Below, piece by piece: positions 8,178 through 14,519 of a stretch of DNA of 42,378 nucleotides. The position numbers and the translations under genes are program-made. Position 1 is the first letter of the stretch. The number at the start of each line of letters is the position of its first letter. This stretch comes from BQJD01 sp965652415. Its GTDB lineage: Bacteria; Pseudomonadota; Gammaproteobacteria; Arenicellales; CAJQKF01. Location: positions 1 to 42,378 of the forward strand of contig CBFGVH010000013.1 in NCBI GenBank assembly GCA_965652415.1. The letters are read 5' to 3'. The notes beneath the pieces are model-generated. The model was not told where the DNA came from. It did not search any database and worked only from the letters and a program-made list of their open reading frames with translations.

Positions 8178-8471
8178 ATGGCCCTCACCATCACCGACCA
8201 GTGCATCAACTGCGACGTCTGCGAGCCCGAGTGCCCCAACGAGGCGATCTACCAGGGCGACGAGATCTACGAGATCGACCCGTCGCGCTGCACCGAGTGC
8301 GTGGGACACTTCGCCAGCCAGCAGTGCGTGGACATCTGCCCGGTGGAATGCATCATAGTCGACCCGGCGCACACCGAGAGCCGCGAGGAGCTGCTGGCGA
8401 AGTTCCGCCTCCTGAATCCGGGCGCGGAACCCGCCGAAGCGGCCGACGCGGCCGACGCGGCGTCGACCTGA
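8178..8471 (+). CDS. yfhL: YfhL-family 2[4Fe-4S] ferredoxin
   Basis: Small cytoplasmic electron carrier with two [4Fe-4S] clusters. The 97-residue protein starts MALTITDQCINCDVCEPECPNEA. It has one cysteine set at 9, 12, 15 and 19, and a second (38, 41, 50, 54) with the insertion characteristic of the YfhL/AlvinFd group (CTECVGHF...CVDICP). An Ala/Asp/Glu-rich tail of about 15 residues follows the conserved core. The physiological partner of YfhL ferredoxins is not established. Pairing with coaD is common in related genomes and does not by itself define a function. Confidence 0.9.
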   Translation: MALTITDQCINCDVCEPECPNEAIYQGDEIYEIDPSRCTECVGHFASQQCVDICPVECIIVDPAHTESREELLAKFRLLNPGAEPAEAADAADAAST

Positions 8472-8481
8472 CGGCGCCGCG

Positions 8482-10152
8482 TCACGGCAGGGCGACCGCC
8501 TCCTCGAGAGCGCCCGGCGGCGCCAGCACGATTTCCAGGCGGCGATTGGCGCGGCGCCCCTCCTCGCTGTCGTTGTCGCCCACCGGCTGGTACTCGCCGA
8601 AGCCGACGATCCTGATCCGCGCCGGATCGATGCCTCGCCCGGCGAGGTAGCGCGCGGCGCTGGCGGCGCGCGCCGCCGACAGTTCCCAGTTGCTCGGAAA
8701 GCGGTCACGATTGTCGAGCGCAATGGGCACGCTGTCGGTGTGCCCCTCGAGGCTGATCACCCGCTCCGGTGTCTGGCGGGCGTAGTCGGCCACCGAGTCG
8801 AGCACGGCGCGGCCTTCATCGCGCAGCCGGGTGGAGCCAGTCGCAAACACGATGTCGCTGTCCATGCGAATCATGGTCACGCTCTCGCGGATCTGTCTCA
8901 CCTCGGCATCCTTGATCTCGACCACCTTCTCGATCTCCTGCTGCAGCGAGGCGACCTGTTCGCGCGCGGCGTCGCGCTCGGCATTGAGCCGGTTGACCTC
9001 GGCTTCCTTCTGCTCGAGCTCGGCCTCCAGTTCCTCGCTTCGGCGGTTGAGGCTGTCGAGCTCGTCCTCGAGTTCCGAGACCCGCCGCCGCACCACCTGC
9101 AGGGTATCGGCGCGGCGTTCGATCTCGGCATCGGCCGCCGCCAGGCGGGCCTCGAGTTCGGCCGTCTCGCCGGCGCGGCTTCGCACCGCCTCGAGCTCGG
9201 AGCGGACCGCCTCGCGGGCCTCGCGCGCCTCGGCCAGCGCGTCGGTCGCCTCCTCGAGACCTTCACGCTGGGACGACAAGGACTCGCCGAGGTCGCGACG
9301 CCGCTCCTGCTCGGCGGCCAGTTCGCCTTCGAGCCGCTGGTACTCGTCGGTCAGGGCCGCCAGGGACTCGCCCGTGCGCTCGCGTTCGGTGCGTACGGCG
9401 GCGAGCTCCGCGCGCGCGGCCTCGACATCCCGGCGGGATTCGTCGAGCAAGGCGCTCAACCCGGTCGCCTCCTCGCGCGCGTCGACCAACTCGGCGCCCC
9501 GCTCGAGCAACTGCTCGCGGGCCGCGGCCAGGGCCGCGCTTTCCTCGTTCAACCGATTCTCCAGGCTGTCGCGCTCGGCCGACAGCGTGGCGATCTCCTG
9601 CCCGAGTGCCTCGATACGCGTTTCGAGCCCGGACCGCAGGCGCGCCTCGCGTTCGGCGAGGGCGGCGTACTCGTTGCGCACGTTCTGCTCGGCGCTGGCC
9701 AACGCAACCAGCTCGCGCTCGAGCGCAGCGACGCGCTCGCGGGCCTGGCCGCGGGCGGCCACCGACTCGGCCAGCGATGCGGACAGGCGATCGCGTTCGA
9801 CCAATGCCTCGTCGAGAGCCGCCTGGATCGTGCTCATCTCGCCTGCCAGACGGTCGCGCTCGGCGACGGCCTCATCGAGGCGGGATGCAAGTTCGGAGGA
9901 TTCGACATTCAGCGCCGCTTCGCGCTCGGCCAGCTGCTCGGCGCGGGATTCGAGTTCGGCAAGCGATTCGGCGGCCGCATCGCGGGCCTGCTCGGCCGCG
10001 GCCAGGCTGTCGCCGCTGTCGGCGAGCCGGCGTTCGAGCGTCTCGACCTCGGCGGCGACATCGCCGCGCCGATCGTTCTCGACACCGTACATCGCCCAAC
10101 CGGCCAGCGCCGCGAGAACCGCGATCGCGGAGATCAACGTTTGACGCGTCAT
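8482..10152 (-). CDS. Long coiled-coil protein with C-terminal OmpA domain
   Basis: A 556-residue envelope protein. Residues 5-22 (TLISAIAVLAALAGWAMY) form an uncleaved-looking membrane anchor or signal. Residues about 28-410 are an unbroken Glu/Ala/Arg/Leu-rich coiled coil with heptad periodicity. Residues about 420-540 are an OmpA/MotB-type peptidoglycan-binding domain (DIVFATGSTRLRDEG, SLEGHTDSVPI, NWELSAARAASAARYL, GFGEYQPVGDNDSEEGRRANRRLEI). The architecture suggests a rod reaching from the inner membrane to the cell wall. It resembles MotB-like OmpA proteins but no motor genes lie nearby. ATG 10152 has the good SD GGAGGA upstream. Exact role unknown. Confidence 0.85.
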   Translation of the reverse strand: MTRQTLISAIAVLAALAGWAMYGVENDRRGDVAAEVETLERRLADSGDSLAAAEQARDAAAESLAELESRAEQLAEREAALNVESSELASRLDEAVAERDRLAGEMSTIQAALDEALVERDRLSASLAESVAARGQARERVAALERELVALASAEQNVRNEYAALAEREARLRSGLETRIEALGQEIATLSAERDSLENRLNEESAALAAAREQLLERGAELVDAREEATGLSALLDESRRDVEAARAELAAVRTERERTGESLAALTDEYQRLEGELAAEQERRRDLGESLSSQREGLEEATDALAEAREAREAVRSELEAVRSRAGETAELEARLAAADAEIERRADTLQVVRRRVSELEDELDSLNRRSEELEAELEQKEAEVNRLNAERDAAREQVASLQQEIEKVVEIKDAEVRQIRESVTMIRMDSDIVFATGSTRLRDEGRAVLDSVADYARQTPERVISLEGHTDSVPIALDNRDRFPSNWELSAARAASAARYLAGRGIDPARIRIVGFGEYQPVGDNDSEEGRRANRRLEIVLAPPGALEEAVALP

Positions 10153-10264
10153 GATTCTTTTCGTCCTCCTCGATCCGGCGTCGCGGCGCCGTCATGTCGA
10201 CGTCCCCGCTGCCAGCCCGTGCCCGGCGCGAAAGACACCGTTCTGTTTCGCGGTGTTTTCGAAG

Positions 10265-10295
10265 TATGCTATCCCGATGATTTACGAGTGCGCAA
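10265..10295 (-). promoter_or_regulatory. Candidate promoter in the 10153-10388 divergent gap
   Basis: Minus strand: TTGCGC (10290-10295), 18-bp spacer, TAGCAT (10266-10271), upstream of the OmpA-domain gene. The plus strand reads TATGCT at 10265-10270, a possible -10 for the oxidoreductase gene. Both are weak; nothing else distinctive is seen in this gap. Confidence 0.3.
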
Positions 10296-10388
10296 GTCCG
10301 CGCCTGACCACCGCGGCCGAGACCGAAACCGGTGCCGACCATTCCGGGTGCCGCCTGCAAGAGGGCAGCCGTTGATCACGCGGGCAAC

Positions 10389-11825
10389 GTGAGCGGGAAA
10401 CGGCCGCGCCGCTTCGACGCCGACGTCGTGGTGATCGGCGCCGGCTCGGCGGGGCTGGTCGCCGCCCTGATCGCCGCCGCCCTTGAGGCCGAGGTCGTGC
10501 TGGTCGAGTCGGACGTCATGGGCGGGGAATGCCTCAACACCGGCTGTGTCCCGTCGAAGGCCCTGATTGCCGCCGCCAGGCGTGCCCACCTGGCGCGCAC
10601 CGGGGGCCGGCTCGGGGTCGACACGAGCACCGTCGAGGTCGATTTCGGCCGCGTCATGGCGCACGTGCGCGGATCCATCGACGCCATCGCGCCCAACGAT
10701 TCCGTCGAGCGCTACGAGGGCTTGGGCGTACGCTGCGTCAACGCCCGGGCGCACCTGGACGACCCCTGGACGGTGGAGGCGGAGGGAAGGCGCTACAGGG
10801 CGCGCAGCATCGTGATCGCCACCGGGGCCGACCCGGCCGTACCGCCGGTACCGGGACTCGACGAGACCCCTTTTCTCACCTCGCACACCCTGTGGGGGCT
10901 GACGGAGCTCCCTCGGCGCCTGGCGATACTCGGCGGAGGGCCGATCGGCTGCGAACTGGCCCAGGCCTTCGCCCGCCTCGGGAGCCGGGTCGAAGTCTTC
11001 GAGATGCAGCAGCGCCTGCTCGCCGGGGAAGACCCCGAGGTCGGCGACCTACTCGCCCGCCGTCTCGGCACCGAGGGCGTCACCGTGCGCACCGGCACGC
11101 GCGTCGAGCGCGCGTCACCGGGTGTCCTGGCGTGGTCGGGCCCGGACGGACGCGGCGAATCCGGCTTCGACCACCTGCTGGTCGCTGCCGGGCGTCGCCC
11201 CCGGGTGCAGGGGTTCGGGCTCGAGGAACTCGGCGTCGAAATCGTCGACGGCGCGTTGGGCGTCAACCCTTTCATGCAGACCAACTACCCGCACATCTAT
11301 GCCTGCGGAGACGTCGCGGGGCCCTGGCAATTCACCCACGCGGCCGCCCACCAGGCGTGGCACGCGGCCGTCAACGCCCTGCTTCGGCCCTTCTGGCGCA
11401 TGCGCGTCGGCTACGAGCACCTGCCGTGGTGCATCTACACGGACCCGGAAGTCGCCCGCGTCGGCCTGAACGAGACCGCGGCGGCGGCCGCCGGCGTGCG
11501 TTTCGAAAGGACGGTCTTCCCGATTGCCGAGCTCGACCGCGCCCTCGTCGAGGCCGAGCCCGAGGGTTTCGTCAAGATCCTCACCCGCCCCGGCTCCGGG
11601 CGCGTTCTGGGCGCGACCGTGGTTTGCGCGCACGCCGGGGAGCTGATCACCACGATCACGGTGGCAATGAAACACGGTATCACCCTCGACGGGCTGCTGG
11701 CCACGATCGTGCCGTACCCCGCGTGGAGCGAGGCGATCAAGCGCGCCGCCGGCAGCTGGAAGCGCGAGCGAACACCGGCATGGCTGCTGCCGTGGCTCGC
11801 CCGGTTCCATCAACTGCGGCGCTGA
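10389..11825 (+). CDS. MerA-like pyridine nucleotide-disulfide oxidoreductase
   Basis: FAD flavoprotein of the dihydrolipoamide dehydrogenase/mercuric reductase family, 478 residues. FAD site VVIGAGSAGLVAALIAAALE is near residues 14-33. The redox disulfide lies in GECLNTGCVPSKAL, a second nucleotide fold in LAILGGGPIGCELAQAFARLG, and the distal FAD motif in YACGDVAG. It lacks the N-terminal HMA domain and C-terminal vicinal cysteines of true MerA, and the catalytic His-Pro of lipoamide dehydrogenase is replaced by YPAWSEA. Such proteins are often annotated mercuric reductase, but the substrate here is unknown. The start is uncertain: GTG 10389 gives a normal N-terminus, GTG 10332 adds 19 residues. 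Confidence 0.85.
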   Translation: MSGKRPRRFDADVVVIGAGSAGLVAALIAAALEAEVVLVESDVMGGECLNTGCVPSKALIAAARRAHLARTGGRLGVDTSTVEVDFGRVMAHVRGSIDAIAPNDSVERYEGLGVRCVNARAHLDDPWTVEAEGRRYRARSIVIATGADPAVPPVPGLDETPFLTSHTLWGLTELPRRLAILGGGPIGCELAQAFARLGSRVEVFEMQQRLLAGEDPEVGDLLARRLGTEGVTVRTGTRVERASPGVLAWSGPDGRGESGFDHLLVAAGRRPRVQGFGLEELGVEIVDGALGVNPFMQTNYPHIYACGDVAGPWQFTHAAAHQAWHAAVNALLRPFWRMRVGYEHLPWCIYTDPEVARVGLNETAAAAAGVRFERTVFPIAELDRALVEAEPEGFVKILTRPGSGRVLGATVVCAHAGELITTITVAMKHGITLDGLLATIVPYPAWSEAIKRAAGSWKRERTPAWLLPWLARFHQLRR

Positions 11826-11864
11826 GCGCCGCTGGCGACCATTCCCGGCGATGGAACCGGGGGG

Positions 11865-11893
11865 TTGACAGTCGAATTTCTGCCGCATAGAAT
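11865..11893 (+). promoter_or_regulatory. Near-consensus sigma70 promoter of an intergenic RNA
   Basis: TTGACA (11865-11870, 6/6) and TAGAAT (11888-11893, 5/6) with the optimal 17-bp spacer. It is the best promoter match in the window. It fires into a space between two convergent genes where no plus-strand gene follows, so it should serve the small RNA at 11901-11984. Confidence 0.8.
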
Positions 11894-11900
11894 CGCGGCC

Positions 11901-11984
11901 TTCGATTGCTGCATTGCAGCAATCATCATGGTTTCTATCCTCCTCCTTGAATTGGCCGCCGATTCCAATCGGCGGCTTTTTTTT
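11901..11984 (+). ncRNA. Putative small regulatory RNA, about 84 nt
   Basis: The predicted start is about seven bases after the -10 box. Bases 11904-11924 form a hairpin with a perfect 9-bp stem (GATTGCTGC/GCAGCAATC, 3-nt loop). A roughly 30-nt unpaired linker contains TCCTCCTCCTT (11939-11949), complementary to Shine-Dalgarno sequences. It ends in an intrinsic terminator with eight T. Promoter, 5' hairpin, C/U-rich single strand and U-tailed terminator are the standard layout of Hfq-type trans-acting small RNAs. The overlapping frame from ATG 11928 has no SD and runs through the terminator into antisense sequence, so coding is unlikely. I do not recognise a known family. Confidence 0.65.
11955..11984 (+). 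terminator. Strong intrinsic terminator
   Basis: GCCGCCGATT (11955-11964) pairs perfectly with AATCGGCGGC (11967-11976), effectively an 8-bp stem with a TTCCAA loop, followed by eight T (11977-11984). It ends the small RNA and would also stop read-through from the oxidoreductase gene. On the minus strand there is no T-run. Confidence 0.9.
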
Positions 11985-12004
11985 GCCCGCGCGGCCTGCG
12001 CGGA

Positions 12005-12589
12005 TCAGGCTTCGTCCGCCCCCGAAGGCTCCGGCGGCTCGCCGGCCTGGAGCAGGATCCCGGTGTCCAGGCCGTCGACGCTGGTCGCGTTCTTCATGCG
12101 CCAGTACTCGCGAATTCCGGCTTCCCCCTGCTCCTCGGACCACTGGCGCAGGGCGTCCCGATCGCCGGCGTAGTCGAAGTACGGGACGCCGAAGCCGCAC
12201 GAGGACTGCACCAGGTCGATGTCGAGATCGAATATCTGCCGCGCACCCGCCCGCGGCGTGAACAGCGCGTGCAGCTCGTCCCACTGTGCGTCTGCGGGGG
12301 TGATCGTGCGGGCGGTCCCGTACAGGCGCAGAATCTTCGGCTCGGCCTCGAACGCGCAGAACATCAGCGTCATGCGCGGGGCCTGCAGAAGGTGCGCCGC
12401 GGTCTCGTTGCCGCTGCCCGTCAGGTTGAGCCAGACCACGCGGTTCGGCCCGAGGATCCTCAGGCTGTCGCCCCCCTTGGGAGAGACGTTGACGCGCCCG
12501 TCGGCGGCAGCGGTCGCGCAGAAGAACACCTTCTGGGAGCCGATGAAGTCGATATGCGCGGAAGTCAACTCCTGGTACTTCTTGCCCAT
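12005..12589 (-). CDS. Pyridoxamine 5'-phosphate oxidase-fold protein
   Basis: A 194-residue protein of the PNPOx-like split-barrel flavin-binding superfamily. The pattern at residues 10-75 is typical: a helix (HIDFIGSQKVFFCAT), the strand DGRVNVSPKGG, then VVWLNLTGSGNETAAHLL, which holds the flavin phosphate in characterised relatives. RMTLMFCAFEAEPKILRLYGTART follows. This subgroup is usually labelled pyridoxamine 5'-phosphate oxidase family protein. It lacks the C-terminal substrate-binding segment of true PdxH, so PdxH activity should not be assumed; F420- or FMN-dependent reductase chemistry is possible. ATG 12589 is preceded by GGGGAA. Convergent with the small RNA unit. Confidence 0.8.
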   Translation of the reverse strand: MGKKYQELTSAHIDFIGSQKVFFCATAAADGRVNVSPKGGDSLRILGPNRVVWLNLTGSGNETAAHLLQAPRMTLMFCAFEAEPKILRLYGTARTITPADAQWDELHALFTPRAGARQIFDLDIDLVQSSCGFGVPYFDYAGDRDALRQWSEEQGEAGIREYWRMKNATSVDGLDTGILLQAGEPPEPSGADEA

Positions 12590-12635
12590 CGTTCGTGTTC
12601 CCCGTGAATTTCCTCAGCTCCCCGGAGCCCGCCGC

Positions 12636-12710
12636 TGCACGGGATTCTTATACAATAGAATGCTTGTCACGATGACCGGATAATCGATAATACCGAGGGG
12701 ATCCCGTGCA
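12636..12710. repeat. Ten-base inverted repeat flanking the acyltransferase promoter region
   Basis: TGCACGGGAT (12636-12645) is exactly inverted as ATCCCGTGCA (12701-12710), with the second arm ending at the A of the ATG of the acyltransferase gene. Between the arms lies an AT-rich stretch (TATACAATAGAAT, about 12649-12661) that looks like a -10 region. Could be an operator pair, an mRNA fold or chance. Confidence 0.35.
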
Positions 12711-13696
12711 TGTCCGACAAACTTCAAGACGTCCTGTTCCTGTTCCCGGGCCAGGGCTCGCAGTACCGCGGCATCGGCCGTGACCTGTACGAGCAGGAAC
12801 AAGTCGTCAGGCAAGTGTATCAAACTGCCGGCGAAGTGCTCGGCTACGACATCGCGCGGCTGTCTTTCGACGATCCGGACGACACCATCGACCTGACCCG
12901 CCATACCCAGCCGGTCCTGCTGACCCATTCCATCGCCTCCCTGCGCGCGCTGGAGCAGCGGCTCGGCCATGAGCTGGCCCCCGGCGCGGTCGCCGGTCAC
13001 AGCCTCGGCGAGTACAGCGCGCTGGTCGCCGCCGGTGCCCTGCGCTTCGAGGATGCCCTGACCCTGGTCGCCACCCGCGGCCGGCTGATGGGAACCCTCG
13101 GCGAGGGCGAGATGGAGGCGCTGCCGGTGGGCATCGAGGAGGCCAGGACGCTGGCCGACGCCCATTTCTGCGGCATCGCGGCGTGCAATATGCCCGACCA
13201 GACCGTGGTGGGCGGCAGCCGCGCCGACCTCGACCGGCTGGCGACGGCCTTTGCCGAGGCCAACCCGCGCAAGCGATCGGTGCGCCTGAAGACGGAGGGT
13301 GCCTTTCACACCTATTACATGGTCGGCGCAGCGCGCGAGTTCCGCGCCCACCTCGATGCCGCGCCGATCACTCCGCCGGGACCGCGGGTGCTGTCAAATT
13401 ACACTGGCGGCTTCCACGAGGACGAGCCGGACGCGATTCGCACGCGGCTGTTCTTCCAGCTGTTCCACCCGGTGCTCTGGCACCAGAACCTGGTGGCCGC
13501 CGCGGCTGCCGGAGCCCGGCGCATCATCGAGTTCGGCGGCGGCATCGGCAGGGGCGAGGAACCCGCCGAGAAGCGCCCGAACCTCGAGGGCATCGTCAAG
13601 AAAACCTTCCGCGGAAGCGACGAGCCGCCGGCCTACGCCGCGGTGATCAACTGTCAGAGCCTCGACGCCGCCGCCGAAGCGTTGAGCCGGGGTTGA
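12710..13696 (+). CDS. FabD-like ACP S-malonyltransferase (acyltransferase domain)
   Basis: Stand-alone 328-residue acyltransferase of the malonyl-CoA:ACP transacylase fold. Visible: oxyanion loop FPGQGSQ at residues 13-19, nucleophile elbow GHSLGEYSALVAAGAL, the Arg motif TRGRLM, the catalytic histidine in AFHTYYM (usually AFHSxxM) and the closing FHPVLWHQNL. It should load an acyl, probably malonyl, group from CoA onto a carrier protein. No other fatty-acid or polyketide gene is adjacent, so it may be a second FabD for a specialised pathway rather than the housekeeping one. The region after residue 265 (GEEPAEKRPNLEGIVKKTF) is longer than in E. coli FabD. Followed 22 bp later by the NRDE gene. 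Confidence 0.85.
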   Translation: MSDKLQDVLFLFPGQGSQYRGIGRDLYEQEQVVRQVYQTAGEVLGYDIARLSFDDPDDTIDLTRHTQPVLLTHSIASLRALEQRLGHELAPGAVAGHSLGEYSALVAAGALRFEDALTLVATRGRLMGTLGEGEMEALPVGIEEARTLADAHFCGIAACNMPDQTVVGGSRADLDRLATAFAEANPRKRSVRLKTEGAFHTYYMVGAAREFRAHLDAAPITPPGPRVLSNYTGGFHEDEPDAIRTRLFFQLFHPVLWHQNLVAAAAAGARRIIEFGGGIGRGEEPAEKRPNLEGIVKKTFRGSDEPPAYAAVINCQSLDAAAEALSRG

Positions 13697-13718
13697 CGGC
13701 GAAGCGGATGCATCGACG

Positions 13719-14519
13719 ATGTGCTTCATCCTGATCGCCCACCGCGTGCGGGCCGACCTGCCGGTTCTGGTCGCCGCCAATCGCGACGAGTATTACGAAC
13801 GACCGACCAGGGCCGCCGGCTGGTGGGACCGCTCCCCTGCCGTGCTCGCCGGCCGCGATGAGCGTGCCGGGGGAACCTGGTTCGGCGTGCGCGTGGACGG
13901 CCGTTTCGCCGCGGTCACCAACCTGCGGCTTCGCGGCGCCCGGGCCGCGGGAGTTCGCTCGCGCGGCGAACTGGCCATTGCCGCGCTTGACCACTTCGGG
14001 CCCCTGCGGGAGTTCGGCAAGGAGATCGAGCGAAGTGGCGGCAGTTACGGCCCGTTCAACCTCGTCTTCGGTGATCACCAGGAACTGTACTACTACAGCA
14101 ACGCCCGCGACCGCCACGAAGAGCTCGGTCCCGGTGTCTACGCCCTGGCCAACGGGTTCCTCGACGCGCCGTGGCCCAAGGCAGTCGAGGGGCGACGGCG
14201 ATTCGCGGCTCTCGTGCGCGACACCGAGCCCGACGTCGGCGCGCTGTTCGACCTGCTCGGCGATCGCCGCGTCCACGACGACGGGCTCCCCGACACCGGG
14301 CTGCCGCCGGAACGCGAACGCGCGTTGTCGGCGATGTTCATCGAGGACCGCGATTACGGCACGCGCTGTTCCACTGTCTATCGCCTGTTTGCCGACGGCC
14401 GTGCCGATTTCGAGGAGCGCAGCCATGCCGGCGTCTTCACGGGACCGACGGCCGCCGGTTTCTCGTTCCGTGCCGATTTCGCACCAGCGATGAAACACGC
14501 AACGGGATTGCAGTCATGA
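13719..14519 (+). CDS. NRDE (TANGO2) family protein
   Basis: A 266-residue member of the family named for its Asn-Arg-Asp-Glu motif, seen at LVAANRDEYYERPT (about residues 17-30). It starts MCFILIAH; Cys2 is the conserved N-terminal cysteine that suggests an Ntn-hydrolase-like fold. Other family marks are AGRDERAGGTWFGV, AAVTNLR and YALANGFLDAPWPK. The human homologue TANGO2 has been linked to lipid and haem handling; the bacterial role is undefined. Its stop overlaps the ATG of the GGDEF-EAL gene (ATGA), implying translational coupling. Confidence 0.85.
   Translation: MCFILIAHRVRADLPVLVAANRDEYYERPTRAAGWWDRSPAVLAGRDERAGGTWFGVRVDGRFAAVTNLRLRGARAAGVRSRGELAIAALDHFGPLREFGKEIERSGGSYGPFNLVFGDHQELYYYSNARDRHEELGPGVYALANGFLDAPWPKAVEGRRRFAALVRDTEPDVGALFDLLGDRRVHDDGLPDTGLPPERERALSAMFIEDRDYGTRCSTVYRLFADGRADFEERSHAGVFTGPTAAGFSFRADFAPAMKHATGLQS

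Noticed and set aside
8740..10392. Long plus-strand frame opposite the OmpA-domain gene
   Set aside because: Low-complexity translation mirroring the coiled-coil codons; the minus-strand frame has a clear OmpA domain and SD.
11928..12173. Possible small protein beginning MVSILLLELAADS inside the sRNA region
   Set aside because: No Shine-Dalgarno, crosses the strong terminator after 16 codons and then runs antisense to the PNPOx-like gene.
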